Part shown: one piece after another, positions 46,162 through 58,375 of the stretch
Layout: each line of letters starts with the position of its first letter
Numbering within the stretch: the first letter of the stretch is position 1
From: Molanna angustata
Lineage: Eukaryota > Arthropoda > Insecta > Trichoptera > Molannidae
Assembly (NCBI GenBank): GCA_963576475.1
Contig: OY754970.1
Coordinates: 28,099,091-28,163,090 of the forward strand
Length of the DNA stretch: 64,000 bases
Reading direction: 5' to 3'
Program-made: the position numbers and the translations under genes
Notes under the pieces: generated by a model
Seen by the model: the letters and a program-made list of their open reading frames with translations, nothing else
Told to the model about the DNA's origin: nothing
The model's database searches: none

Positions 46162-46769
46162 AATATAGCGTATTACAGTGTCCGTTTAGGCCTAATCTTC
46201 CCTCAAATACGTCACTAAAACGACAAATATTTAACTTAACGTTTCTGGCGGATTAAGTACTTAACGATGAGTCAACTGTCATTTGCTAGGCAACGCGTGT
46301 AGTTTCAGTTTCTATCACTAGAGGCGTTAGGCAACGAGTGTAGTTTCAGTGTTCTATCACTAGAGGCGTTAGTTGTATCGACGGTGGCGCCACACAACAA
46401 AACAAACTGACAGCCATATTGAAACGAACGTGGGTATTTAAAAGCATTATTTTGGTGAAAAAAATTAAATTTACCATGTTGGATAATAAAACAATAGTAA
46501 TTCAAGTCGTAGCGTCCCGTTTTGTAGTTCGTATTATTTGAGGATATTTAAAATTTGACAGATAATAACCACAGAAAAAGTAAAATATGTCTATAATTGA
46601 AGATTTAGTAACTGACATGTCATACTGCACTGTAATACGGAAATGGATTCAATCTCCCCTTAACATTAATCTTGAGTTTAACAAACTCAATGAGTTGAGG
46701 GCCGACTGTAATACCGGGCCTTGTAAAACTTGAGTTTAGCTCATAAACTGAGACTGTAATACCGGCACA
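46162..46769 (+). mobile_element. 0.6-kb inverted-repeat DNA transposon, copy 2
   Basis: Collinear with the body of 33589-34175. It lacks the outer left 49-bp arm but keeps the outer right arm (46721-46769, ending ..CTGTAATACCGGCAC). The two copies are therefore complementary halves of one structure. A 46-bp segment around CTATCACTAGAGGCGTTAG is duplicated here. No transposase frame. Confidence 0.85.
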
Positions 46770-47502
46770 TAGTATACTACTAAGAATGATAAGTTATTAT
46801 TAATAATAGAATAAATGGTGGGTTCAGTAATACAGGATCATAATATAGGTACCTACAACGCAAACTTGCCATACGTAATGGAATATAGTAGTTTCAACTG
46901 CAAAGTATGCGAGTAAAACATGCGTAGAATTCAAGTTGCATGTAAAGAAAATATGTTGTGGAAATGAGGTCATTGAAAAGCATATATTATAAAATTATGA
47001 AGAACCGAGAATCGAATGCAAGAATCAGATGAATATTTAAACTTAAGAATTATATTTTACACTCTAAAATAAACTTTATACAGGATATTTACAAAATTGT
47101 GTGTAGAATTATTTGCGAAAAAGACTAATCGTCGTTCACGAATAAATTAGTGTGTAAAAAAATACGAGTCGAAAAGAGCCTTTTTGCGTTGTAAGAAAAT
47201 AAAATGTGTCTATAGGTTTTGATTAAAAAAACTGAACAATCTAGCTGTGTCATCGAAGGATCTAATTTATTTTTAAAATGCAGGGAAATATCCGCAAGAT
47301 TCGATCTCATTCCCTTATCCCCTGCAATCCTTAACCCTCCCATCCCCCCGTCATGTCCCGTTAATAACTCGTCCTTACCTACTCGATAAAAAATAACCCC
47401 TAAGTGTGAATACACCAATATGCCGAGTAACGTTTGTTAGACGATGAAAAGGGTGACCGTGAATTGGAAGAAAAAAAATCATAATTAAATACGATTCGTA
47501 CG
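46770..47502. other. Non-coding stretch
   Basis: The 97-codon minus frame at 47125-47418 is not recognised. Nothing else supported. Confidence 0.35.
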
Positions 47503-48262
47503 AAAGATCTGTTATTATTGTTCTATCGTGTATTAAGAGAAAAGATCTGTTATTATTGTTCTATCGTGTATTAAGAGAAAAGATCTGTTATTATTGTTCT
47601 ATCGTGTATTAAGAGAAAAGATCTGTTATTATTGTTCTGTCGTGTATTAAGAGAAAAGATCTGTTATTATTGTTCTATCGTGTATTAAGAGAAAAGATCT
47701 GTTATTATTGTTCTATCGTGTATTAAGAGAAAAGATCTGTTATTATTGTACTATCGTGTATTAAGAGAAAAGATCTATTATTATTGTTCTATCGTGTATT
47801 AAGAGAAAAGATCTGTTATTATTGTTCTATCGTGTATTATGAGAAAAGATCTGTTATTATTGTTCTATCGTGTATTAAAAGAAAAGATCTGCTATTATTG
47901 TTCTATCGTGTATTAAGAGAAAAGATCTGTTATTATTGTTCTGTCGTGTATTAAGAGAAAAGATCTGTTATTATTGTTCTATCGTGTATTAAGAGAAAAG
48001 ATCTGTTATTATTGTTCTATCGTGTATTAAGAGAAAAGATCTGTTATTATTGTACTATCGTGTATTAAGAGAAAAGATCTATTATTATTGTTCTATCGTG
48101 TATTAAGAGAAAAGATCTGTTATTATTGTTCTATCGTGTATTATGAGAAAAGATCTGTTATTATTGTTCTATCGTGTATTAAAAGAAAAGATCTGCTATT
48201 ATTGTTCTATCGTGTATTAAGAGAAAAGATCTCTTATTATTGTTCTATCGTGTATTAAGAGA
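47503..48262. repeat. 38-bp tandem satellite, 20 units, with 8-unit higher-order duplication
   Basis: The unit AAAGATCTGTTATTATTGTT then CTATCGTGTATTAAGAG repeats every 38 bp, with GATCT at 47506 and every 38 bp to 48228. Diagnostic variants at units 4 (CTGTCG), 7 (TGTACT), 8 (CTATTA), 9 (TTATGAG), 10 (TTAAAAG) and 11 (CTGCTA) recur in the same order at units 12 and 15-19. So units 4-11 and 12-19 form a perfect 304-bp duplication. Confidence 0.98.
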
Positions 48263-49219
48263 ATATTTATACATAAGTTTACTGTTGGAGATGTTAAAAA
48301 CTTTCAGGTGACGGGCAAAAAATACCAAAAATAATGCATTACTTCTTTCAAATAATATATAAATAGAATTGAGTTATTATTTCATATTTCATGGCAAACC
48401 AAGCAATCTCCGTGGATCTTCCTAGACTTACTTCCAGAAGAAGACCAAATAATTCCTGGGTTGTGGAAAGATAAAACCAATTTCAGAGACATGGCATAGG
48501 TGACATTATAAAGGACAGAAGGACCTATAATTTGAGGACGAGGAAAGCTGACCCCAACAGGCAACGCAGACAAAGAGTTGGGATTTGGTCCTATAAACAA
48601 TGGTTAATTCTATTTCATCTGTATTAACTTTTAAATGCTCTCATGTTATTTTTTTTGTTTAATAACATATTCAATAGAAGAAGGCATAACAATTAATTTA
48701 GGAATTAACAATTATCAATGGATGAAGGAAAACTTGGCATCTTCTTCTCCATATTTTATTTTTACTATTTGTATTCGGGCAACTAATATTGTGAACTTTT
48801 TAATGTATCCTCAACTCACTCATTTTTTATCATGAAATATTATTTTAACAAATTGTCCTAGTATTTTTTTTTCAAGAAATAACATTTTCTATCTATTTAT
48901 TAAATTATGGTGACCGCATCGATGGTAAGAGGAAATGGTGTTCACCATAGACGCCCTCTTCGTGTTATTAATGATGCCAGAGTGCCACAATGTGTGATGT
49001 AGGTCAACTACGCCCTCTTTACTGTCCCACAAGAATATATCCAGCTTCATTTCTTGCTAACAGACCCATAGAAAAACATCTACTTCATATGGTAGGTACC
49101 TACGTGGTTTATGGTCATTACAACAATAATGGGCCTATCTACAATATCGCTATCAAAATTTTTATCCAATTTGTTTAAAAATGTATTATTTTCAAATATT
49201 TTTTAAAGGTTTCATATAA
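48263..49219. other. Non-coding stretch
   Basis: Positions 48370-48600 are GC-richer with the 72-codon minus frame MFIGPNPNSLSALPV.., for which I know no family. The rest is AT-rich. Confidence 0.35.
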
Positions 49220-49562
49220 GCAAATATTGGATATTTTCCCTGTAAGGGGTCAAAGGATATTTAACAAATAAACCAACTTCTCAATAGATGGCGTTACAAA
49301 AAGGTTTCTTCGTTACTTCATAGATGGCAATAGTAAAAATGTCCTATTTTCAAACGATCTGTGAATTTTTTGGTGATTATTAAAATATATAGATCTTTCA
49401 AAATAGTATTGATTAGGTAACTCACAAAGAAGGCATAATTGGTGAACGTTGCGCAAGCGCACAAAGTGGTCGCGTAAATAAGCCGATGACAGGTCGTTAG
49501 TCCTGTAGATGCCTTGAGTTCCTAGTTCTACTATAATATTCTCTATTGAGATGTTAAAAATT
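49220..49562 (+). mobile_element. Foldback family FB1, simple form (copy 4)
   Basis: Runs from GCAAATATTGGATATTTTCC through CTCAATAGATGGCGTTACAA and GGTGAACGTTGCGCAAGCGC to TCTATTGAGATGTTAAAAAT. It has no long inverted arms. Inverted, it aligns with 21490-21801. The body corresponds to the right half of the composite copy at 60.34 kb. Confidence 0.88.
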
Positions 49563-50262
49563 TGTCAAATCATTATTTTTTGTTACCTTTGTATTCTTCC
49601 ATAGCTTCATTCATTGACTACTTATGGTTATTTTTAATCTTCCAAAATTATTAATACTTTTTGATTAAAATCCTATTTGTCATTCGCATGAAACAGTAAC
49701 ACGTTGCACACTATATATTGCGCATAAAAGCACTCTGACTATGACGTCAGCGCTTTGATAAATTACGAGATAAATCAAAACTTTGTCATCAAGAGCTTCA
49801 ACAAAAATTATCCAAACAAACTCAATTAATTTAATTCGACGAGAAACATATTGGTTCAAAAGAATACATTTAATAATAATATTGATACAAACTTCATTCT
49901 TCAGAGACACAACATGTGTGGGATAAATATGAGCTCCTACAACTATTGCCGATAGGAAAAGTAGAAGGCCTAGGAAATCCTGTTCAAAGACTGATATCGT
50001 AGTTGCTTAAAATAAGTTTTCGTTGGAAGAAACCGTCCCGAGAGGTGCAACATAGAGAACCCTTTGCAGAAATGATTTTCAATGTCGAGGAAACATAATA
50101 CGAAAAATAATAAGTTCATCACAGCATTCAGTATTTCCTAGTAGTATTTTCACATCATTGAATAGAGGAAAGTATTTTAGGAAATCATGAGCTCATATAG
50201 TGCTTATAATTTATAATATGATTTTGTTTGTTTTGTAATGGCTATCGAGTCTTATTTCATTT
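49563..50262. other. Non-coding stretch
   Basis: The 76-codon minus frame at 49680-49910 is not recognised. No repeat match in the window. Confidence 0.35.
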
Positions 50263-50475
50263 CAATCTTGGATGTTGGTTGGCTGCAAAGCGATGCATCT
50301 CTTTCTCCACTCCGCTTGGTCTACAGAAACTCTCTTCAACTCTGTTAGAGGTACACTTCATGTCCTAGCACACCTGCTCTAGATACTCCGGGCGGGAACG
50401 CTCTACCATACCCTTCAAGATGATGTATACGAGATCTTCGTGTCACAACACATAACCTATCTAGTTTGCTCGCCA
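50263..50475 (-). pseudogene. Probable LINE 3' end
   Basis: On the minus strand one frame gives LTELKRVSVDQAEWRKRCIA LQPTNIQD and a stop. Other frames upstream give SRPEYLEQVC-like and MASKLDRLCVVTRRSR pieces. A DxxxWRKRC.. end after a GRP.Y-type motif fits a non-LTR C terminus, but shifts are many and the family is uncertain. Confidence 0.5.
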
Positions 50476-51957
50476 TTCTGATATGGTGTATATATCGAGT
50501 GCGAAGTGTCTAAGAGGTAGCAAGCAGTAGGTAAGTCTAATGTAATATGTGTGAAATGAGGGGAGGTGTATAGTGTAGTGTACGTCATCATTCTGATTAA
50601 TAGCATTATTGTTTTGCCGTAATTCCTCTGGACGTCAGCCGCACGCCTTTTCCTAAAACTTCACTTACAAAGGAGAACAAATTAATGGCGTATCGATTCA
50701 GTACATTATGTACCTTTTAATATATATGTTCGTGCATTATTCATAATTCTTTATTTTTAATATACCTTACTCATAATAAATAAAATAATTGAAGTTACCA
50801 CATAAAGGTGTGTATTTTCTTATTTTTTGGTTAACCATAGTCCTACGTTGGTTTATTGCGTGAATTCCTTGAAGAGTTAGTTTAAATTCGTTTTCTACAC
50901 TCTCAAATTCTTTATTGTTCACAAAAACCAACATCGCAATTTAAGATTATTTCTATGATTCGTCAAACTTTGTGAACGCCTCCTTTTTTAAATTCAACTT
51001 TGCAATTATTATTTTCTGACTTAATAATTGAATCCAAAATATTAAGCAAACCTTTATTTTTCAGCCCGTTTTTTTGTCATATTCGATATTTGAATGTTAT
51101 TTGTTTATTCAACTTTATTGTGTAGATATTTTATTTAACCGTTAATAAAAAATAAATTTAGTACCTACATTTTGATGTCATTTTTTAAATTGTATGCTTG
51201 GACTAAAACCGCGATTAAAATGAGTCATTTTATCGACTATTTAATTCCTTGGAAAAATTAGCGTCTGTGATCCAGATAAACATAACGTAAGATTCTATCT
51301 TTTTCTGACACATTTTGGGTGTAACGTATTTAGTAACATTTATCTCGAGCATTGATGTTTGTTTATAGCTTAAAATACCTTCATAGTGTCCTTTGAACCA
51401 AAAATATATCAAATCATTATTTAACTTATGTCTTAATTTCAGTACTTATTTTTTCTAGATTCTTCTACATAATTACATTTACTTTTAACGAACTCTCTAA
51501 TCCAATGTCAAACTTATGAGTAGCGACTGAAGTCGCTGGCGCCATTTTCTACCTGACCAAGTTATTCAGTCCAGTCGACAATTTGTCGGCAGATGTCGTG
51601 TTAAGTAGGACCCCAGTATTTAAATTGCAAATATGCGGCCAATCTCACCCCCTATACAGGTCCCTGGTCCCAGGTCCGGTACAGAAAGGTCCCCCTACAA
51701 CAGAGGGTTTGGAATTTTTGTGTAAAATGCAGAGTAGGTTTTGGTATGCACGACATAAGTTTATGGGCCCCAAAAGAATGTCACTTGTCGATCATTTGAT
51801 TTTGTAATATAGTATAGCTTCTAAAATACATACTTCTTATTTTTTATGTGCCGTCTTTAAACAAACGTCCAATCTAGTCAATCTCATCGTTATGGCTTGG
51901 GAATGAGAATGGTAACCATAGCTCTTGAATGAAGATATTTACTAGCGGTTCTCTCCT
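50476..51957. other. Unique stretch
   Basis: Positions 51520-51810 are GC-richer and carry a 74-codon plus frame (MSADVVLSRTPVFKLQ..) that I do not recognise. The remainder is AT-rich. Confidence 0.35.
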
Positions 51958-52141
51958 GGGGGGCAAGTCTGGTTCGACCGGCAAAATCAAAACCCTAGTG
52001 ATTACCCATATCATGGATATAATTATCGAATGGAGTTCTATGACATCGAAAGATATTATAGAACTCCATATAATAATTATATCCATGATATGGGTAATCG
52101 TGAGGGTTTTGATTTCGCCGATTGAACCAGACTTGCCCCCC
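51958..52141. mobile_element. 184-bp hairpin MITE, copy 2
   Basis: GGGGGGCAAGTCTGGTTCGA at the left and its inverse, GAACCAGACTTGCCCCCC, at the right. The arms pair through CCATATCATGGATATAATTA. Same length as 11434-11617 but with independent substitutions. Its two-strand symmetry creates the 146-codon and 121-codon overlapping frames here, which are not genes. Confidence 0.92.
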
Positions 52142-52409
52142 TGCTTAATATTGAGAAAGACTAATTTTACACAACCAACGTTTAGGTCATACATTATATT
52201 CAATCCAGGAATTGAAATCTTAATTAAACCTAGTACAAAGCTACCTGCTGAATTATCTTTGCATACTTCTATTGTTGAGTACCCGTCACATTGAATATTG
52301 TTAAATAATGTCACATTGAATTTTTACATTGAATATGATACAGTTTTTGTTCTGCGTATTTCTGGTATAATGGATATGCCATAATATCAGCCAACCGGTC
52401 TATATAACC

Positions 52410-52600
52410 GGGTACTATTGCAGAAGGAATAACGGAGGGGCAGAAACCTTAGAGGTCGCCCTAGAGTCAGTTATATGGACCAGTTGATTAGTGATGTGCG
52501 CTGTAGCAGCTACCAAAAGATGAAGAGGCGGACAAAAGAGACATATGGAGATATGTTGTGATTGATATCAATCCTTTGATAGTGACCACGAAGAAGAAGA
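52410..52600 (+). pseudogene. LINE 3' end (RGRPRVSYMDQL type)
   Basis: The plus frame gives RNLRGRPRVSYMDQLISDVR CSSYQKMKRRTKETYGDML and a TGA. RGRPRxxYMDQLxxDVxCxSYQ is a recognisable non-LTR retrotransposon C-terminal motif. The 5' portion is missing. Confidence 0.82.
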
Positions 52601-53394
52601 CTGCTTGTAAAGCTATGTATATTTACAGTGTCATTACTTGTAAAACCACGTTGTACCACGTATAAACCGATTCTTAATGGAGAACAAGATATGCAAATTA
52701 TTTAGAAGCAGAACGATCAGTACAAGAATACTTTTACTATAGTAATCAATCTTTTGTTAAATAAATAATTCTTACATTTGTTTTCTACGTTGTTCGTATT
52801 TATTACCTTCAATAATGTATCGAAAATGAACTACTACTAAGTGGAAGAAAAAAAATTGAATAAATTAATTTTAAAAACAAATATTCTCATCATATAATTG
52901 AAGATTATGATGTGGTTGAGTTACGGCCATCAAATTCCCTCAGTTGGTGCGGTACCATGACAAGAATTTAAATCAAGGAATAATGAACGTCAACAAATAA
53001 AAGTGAAGCGTTACTAATTACTGCCTCTCCTAAAGCTCGCCTTAATATAAAATGTTTGACTTCAAGTCAATGGCGTTAATTTCAAACTTCCCACCGACAG
53101 AATGGTCCAAACAGCGATTCACAACTGTTTCAATTATGCCAACTGATTATTAATCTAATCAAAACTAATTAATGTGTATTTTAAAGTTGAGCAATTTATT
53201 GATCAAACTTTTTTTATAAATAAATCAAATTAATACCAATGTAAAATTATACACTTCATACAACTTAAACAATTTTGATATTACTCAAACAATGTACCTA
53301 AATTTTATTGAATGTCCTTTCAATAAAAATGTATATGTGTAATATTCAAAGTTTTCTTCTCTTACCATAAAAGATATTCTCTAACCATAGTTAA
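52601..53394. other. AT-rich non-coding stretch
   Basis: No gene or repeat copy supported. Confidence 0.4.
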
Positions 53395-53641
53395 TCTCTA
53401 TATGTTGCTATTGATTCTAACAGATTACCTTTGTATATGTGTATGTCACTGAACTTCTAAGCCGCTGAAGCGATTTCGATGAAATTTGTTTTATGTGTTT
53501 GAGTGGACCCCTGGAAGGTTAAGATTTGTGAATCAAAATCTGTAACATTGGAAATAGAAAATATAAAAATTAACGCCTGGTATTATGCAAATAGTATAAC
53601 ATTTAAGATACAAAGTAAACTGCGAAATAAGAGTTTCACCA
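53395..53641 (+). mobile_element. Helitron 5' region, partial
   Basis: TCTCTATATGTTGC then TGTGTATGTCACTGAACTTC, with AGCGATTTCGATGAAATTTG following. It parallels the 5' region of the Helitron that starts at 53642 (TGTGTATGTCACTGAACTCC..ACCGATTTTGATGA). It is a decayed second Helitron start abutting it. Confidence 0.65.
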
Positions 53642-53744
53642 TCTTAATATATATAAATTCTTTCTTCTGTACATGTGTATGTCACTGAACTCCTCTTAAA
53701 CGGTTGGACCGATTTTGATGATTTTTTTTCTAGAATCATTTACT

Positions 53745-53922
53745 GGTGTCCCGTGTAATCGAAAATACAACAGGCAAAATAACAATATAGATAGTTCACC
53801 ACCCATTTTGAATGTTACCTTGTTTGGATGAGTTGATACAGGTGTGCGGGTATACACGTATATGTCGTATTAAAAGAGAATATACACCCCCACACATGTC
53901 GCTGGTTATCCCACATTGTAAT
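53745..53922 (-). repeat. CACGGCAT dispersed element inside Helitron
   Basis: Inverted copy: GTGTCCCGTGTAATCGAAAA, AGTTCACCACCCATTTTGAA and CATGTCGCTGGTTATCCCAC. These are the same blocks as 20068-20350 in reverse, with the middle shortened. Confidence 0.78.
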
Positions 53923-54013
53923 ATCGATGGTTTAATGCATAGAAGACACATCATTACATTTGACATTTTAGAGAAAACAAAGTTTGAGATTCTCAATTAA
54001 TTTAATAGTAGAT

Positions 54014-54160
54014 GGGTCGGTGGCAGAGCGGTTAGCGCGCTGGGCTAGTGATCCAGTGGACGCGAGTTCGAATGTTGCCTCGACCGATTTCGTTCACCTA
54101 AGCACAAGCATTTATTTGCTTATTTTAGGGAACGTAGGAAGATGTATTTGTTTAACAAGG
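54014..54160 (+). repeat. SINE family C copy (tRNA-Thr-like), copy 2
   Basis: The head GGGTCGGTGGCAGAGCGGTT has a good A box. The anticodon arm is CTGGG-CTAGTGA-TCCAG with AGT at the anticodon position. The B box is GAGTTCGAATG, and GGTCG..CGACC can close the acceptor end. The body is shared with 39677-39830. The tail runs into a TTTA microsatellite. Anticodons AGT here and TGT in the other copy both read threonine codons, supporting a tRNA-Thr origin. Confidence 0.9.
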
Positions 54161-54390
<230 letters not shown>

Positions 54391-54813
54391 CAAACGGCAT
54401 AAAATGCCTTTTACATACATAGATAAAAACACATATTGATGATAATAATAGATAGAATAAAAAAAGCAATTAGGTATACACTTGGCAAACAAAAAAGAAA
54501 AAACTTAAACCTAAACAATAAGACAAAAAATACAAAATAATAAAAAAATAGATTAAAAATATTTTTATTTAAAAAAAAGGAAATTAATTCAGAAGATCTT
54601 AAAAATTGTATTCCTTGATTATTTTTAATGTCATAATTATTATTATTATTGTATTTGTTGCTTAAACTTGTAATGTAATTTAATGTACCTACTTATATTA
54701 ACTCATTTTACAAAAAAAAAATGGACATGTGTCTATATGTATATGCTGTGATGATGTGTGGTTATTTTTATGGTTCCTGAACCAGGCAGGACAACGTCTG
54801 TCGAGTCCGCTAG

Positions 54814-55634
54814 TTCATATATATAATTCTTATTGATTTCTATCTTCGTGTTATCTTGATATTGTTGCTGGATTGTGATAGATAAATTTGTGATACCAAA
54901 TTTTGAAAATCATCTTAGAAAAAAAACTTAATTACTAACTTCCCAAAATTGTGTCTTAATTTAATAAAGTTCAAAATTATAAATTCAATTTTTTTAAAGA
55001 AATACCGAAATATAAATAATTACTAAGACTTAAATGTATTTTATACTCGTCCATAACTCTTTATCTTTTTTAACATTTTTTTTGTAATTAATTCAATGTT
55101 TTGAATTTCGTTTTTTCATTATTAATTATTGAAGACCATCAAAAGAATATTTTTGTACCAGATTAGGAGTAAAATTTGACAGTTGTCAATTAAATTTGTT
55201 GTATTTTTAAATATAATTACACGTTGCGTGCACCTGCAACCCTCCAATGAATGAAGAAATCCGCTCCCTTTTCTGCATCTGCCCTCCCTCTCCTCGTATC
55301 CACCACCCTCGCCCCCCACTCACACCCTCGTCCTTCCACATCCTTTCCCCACAGGCCGTTATTGGAAAATGCTCCTAGCCAACAATGTTGGCTACACACT
55401 ACACCAACCAACCCCCATCGCATAAACATACATCTTTATGCGTCAGTGATTGCCAAAGTAAGAACTGTCCAATCTCTTTCACCTTCCTTTACAGAAAGAG
55501 ACCTTCTTTACTTGTGTCTCTGAAATTTATTTAAATAAAGTAGTATCTTTAATCTCAATTAAATCCTTTCTTTTTAATATCTTCAATCATTTTCTTAACA
55601 TTTTTCTGACAACCAAGTTTTAGTTTCTCTTGTA
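54814..55634. other. Unique stretch with C-rich block
   Basis: Positions 55235-55440 are C-rich on the plus strand and open in several frames (65-90 codons) without recognisable content. The flanks are AT-rich. Confidence 0.35.
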
Positions 55635-55797
55635 CATACATACAAACCTCACGGCATATCCCACAGTGTGGGGTAACCAGCGACAATGTGCGGATGTTCA
55701 TAACCTTATAAAAAAACAATACAGATTCCTGTGTACCCACACACCAGGGGCGAGCCTAGAACTTTCAGACTACGCAAACCCAGAAAGGAAATTGGGA
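55635..55797 (+). repeat. CACGGCAT dispersed element plus shared 47-bp end
   Basis: CATACATACAAACCTCACGG through GGGTAACCAGCGACAATGTG and GTTCATAACCTTATAAAAAA. After a CCACACACC segment comes the 51-bp stretch whose reverse complement is at 18636-18684. Confidence 0.8.
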
Positions 55798-56227
55798 TAT
55801 GTCGAATATTTAAAGTTGATTAGCATAAGTTCTTCATTTTTCATTTCGGTGACCATGAAAAATATTTTTCAATCACATGCCAAATTAAAATTTACATTTT
55901 GTGGACCCGAAAAGAATTGCATCTACGTTTCAATACTGTATTATAGTTGCAATAAAACAATAAATAAATTATTATGTCTAAAAATTTTAATATATTATTT
56001 TTTTTATACACTTTACCATTTATTTTTATTTTATTTTATTAAATCAGTTTCTGTGTAGATATATTACAAATATATATAAAAAATACTTGGAATTAGTTCT
56101 ATTGAAATTTATTTGATTATCGACGCGTTTTGTGCAAGGCACATCGTCAGAATAATACTCTACAAAACTGAGACTAGTGGTTATATACAAAATTCACATC
56201 ACAGTTGTATAAAATGTTGTAATAATT
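55798..56227. other. AT-rich non-coding stretch
   Basis: Part of the 142-codon plus frame 55630-56058, which starts inside the repeat and continues through T-rich DNA. It has no domain and is not called as a gene. Confidence 0.45.
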
Positions 56228-56235
56228 TTTTTTTA

Positions 56236-56470
56236 ATCGAATATTTTTATTATTGCATATGCGCAAACATTGGATTTTTTCCCTGTCGGGAGTCAAAGAT
56301 ATTTTTAACAGATTTTTAATTATGTCAATAGAGACGAAGTTGGAATATTTACTGTAGGATATTCACGTAAACCAGCCGATGACAGGTCATAAGCCCTGTA
56401 GGTGCCTTGATTTCCCGGTTCGCTTACAGTAAATATTCCAACTTCGTCTCTATTGAGATAATTAAAAATC
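56236..56470 (+). mobile_element. Foldback family FB1, short inverted form (copy 5)
   Basis: Left extension AATCGAATATTTTTATTATT.., then 52-nt arms (56306-56357 and 56425-56476) around a 67-bp centre holding AGCCGATGACAGGTCATAAG. It looks like the 40.75-kb copy with most of one inner arm deleted. TAA plus nine T (12 bp) occurs on both sides, compatible with a target duplication but low-complexity. Confidence 0.88.
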
Positions 56471-56479
56471 TGTTAATTT

Positions 56480-58375
56480 TTTTTTTGTAATATATCTACA
56501 TACAATGGAGTTCTATCAAGAATTGTCGATCGACAAACTAAACTTAGTTAAATCAGTTTATTTTTTTTTAATTTTTATCAAATCCGATATTATTTTGGAC
56601 TTATCCACATAGCAATATTTTTACTCTTTCCAATTTCGTGATTCGTCGTCGGTGATAATTTTCGATTATTAATTTCATTTCTTAATGTACATCTTTTTAT
56701 ATTCTTAATAAATCAAATGTACATGTTTATTAAAAAAAGAACCTGTGTTATGTATGAATTTTCCAATGAATTATAAATGATAAAGCTTATAAAATCATAC
56801 GATCTACAAATATCGAAATCTCTAATTTTTTTATTGATTTATTTCTTTTCCAATATAGGGCGTCTCTTCTATAGTAATAATGCAAGCCTCTCTCATAATT
56901 ATTGCATAAATACATTGAGAATATCTGGCATCTAAGAAATTTCCTCTTCAGACCCCTAATCTCCATGCACGGGGGTTCCTGACTTCCCCCTCCAGCCCCC
57001 TCTCTACGATTTCTTCATCCCCACAGCTGCAGACCGACCGATCGATGATAATTAATTATTTTTGACATTATCGCTATAAAATCCATCTGTTTTCTTTTGC
57101 TAATTCATGGACCGCCATACAATCAGCGATGAAGAGAGAAAAGCGGAGAACTACTTACCGAAGCATTTGTATTCAAAGCATTTTCTAAACAGAAATCCCC
57201 TCATCTTTGCTATAGTTGTATAAAAAATGATGATTGGACTTTTTTTTATAAAACATCATATCTTTTTCGATTATATTTAAATGACACTCTCAACTAAAAT
57301 ACCTTATCCATCTTTGTGTATTCTTTTTTTCGATGAAATGGTTCGTCACTTAACGTTATCATTTTATCACAACGTAAATAGCTCTTTAAACATATACGTC
57401 ATATATAGTCAAAATCAGTTTAAACCACAGAGTAAAGAATAATATATTGTCTGTGGTCGATACTTCTTTAACGTACTTAAATTATTGAATCGAATCATTC
57501 ATTCAAAATCGTAGAACTATATTTTACATTATAACAATTTCATCCGTTTTTTTAACTCTTTTAACCGATATTATTTTAATCAATTAAGATTATTATTATA
57601 TTGTAAATTCTTATTTTATATTCTGTTTTCATTTATAATTTTTATATCCGTTGATGTTAATTGTTAAACAGAAATTATTATAAAAAATACTCCTTGAAAA
57701 TTGTGTTTCGTACATCTTTCCTTATTGCTCTTAATCGATTCCGTCGTCCACCCTTTATTAGCAATCGATGTCCGCGCTTCTCCATCATGAGAATAAATTA
57801 GAAATTTTCCAGTATCCTGCGGTTGGATTGTTGGCATCGAACGGAATCCTTTATATAAACAAATTTAGCGATTTGTCCTATCAATATGAAACATTACCAT
57901 TAGCAACCGAGGCCCCTGATCAAACTGCACTTTGATATCTTTGCAAATTGTCCGACATCTTCTGCATCTAGTGTTACCTTTTTTACTCGATCGAATTATT
58001 TTGCTGCGGTATGTTGCGTGCTCGAGCCTAGCTTAAGCTGAGTCGTTCCCGGGGACGGCTAATCACTTTTATTAGCCTTCCAAGGGATGTTGCATTACTT
58101 ACCCCCTTCCTCCGCATTCTACCATACATCCCAACCTCACCCTTTTTATACGCACTCACGGGATAAAATCCATATTACACCATGCAGATAATCATCGGCT
58201 GATAGACCCAATAAAAGTGTTTTGTTATGTTCTTTTCTGGAGATTTTAACATGGGATAAAAGAATCTTCCCTTAATCCGTTCAATGTGGCAATATTCATT
58301 CATGAATATTTGTTTTTTTATCGGTTAGCTCCTTTCCATACAATTCTCATTTTGTATTTTTTTGTTTTTTTACAG
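56480..58375. other. Long unique stretch before candidate exon
   Basis: About 1.9 kb free of recognised repeats, the longest such region near a splice signal. Homeodomain-like GATAATTAATTATTTT lies near 57045. On the minus strand a TATA-like GTATAAAAAGG (about 58142-58152) lies about 40 nt upstream of a donor-like GGTAAGTAATG (about 58104). An intron with regulatory elements is plausible. Confidence 0.4.

Noticed and set aside
47503..48262. CRISPR-like array
   Set aside because: Units are contiguous 38-mers without unique spacers in eukaryotic DNA. This is a satellite.
51874..52314. 146-codon minus frame and 121-codon plus frame
   Set aside because: Both run through the palindromic 184-bp MITE. 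The symmetric frames and similar peptides on both strands come from the inverted repeat.
54014..54085. Possible tRNA-Thr gene
   Set aside because: The D stem, T stem and acceptor stem are only partly paired, and the same head plus body recurs at 39.7 kb. It is a SINE head.
55630..56058. 142-codon plus-strand frame
   Set aside because: It starts inside a CACGGCAT repeat copy and continues through unrelated T-rich sequence, so it is not one gene.
57140..57200. 26-nt minus-strand exon between TTTCTGTTTAG and GTAAGTAG
   Set aside because: Splice motifs are present, but the segment is very short, has no supporting neighbours on that strand and could easily arise by chance.
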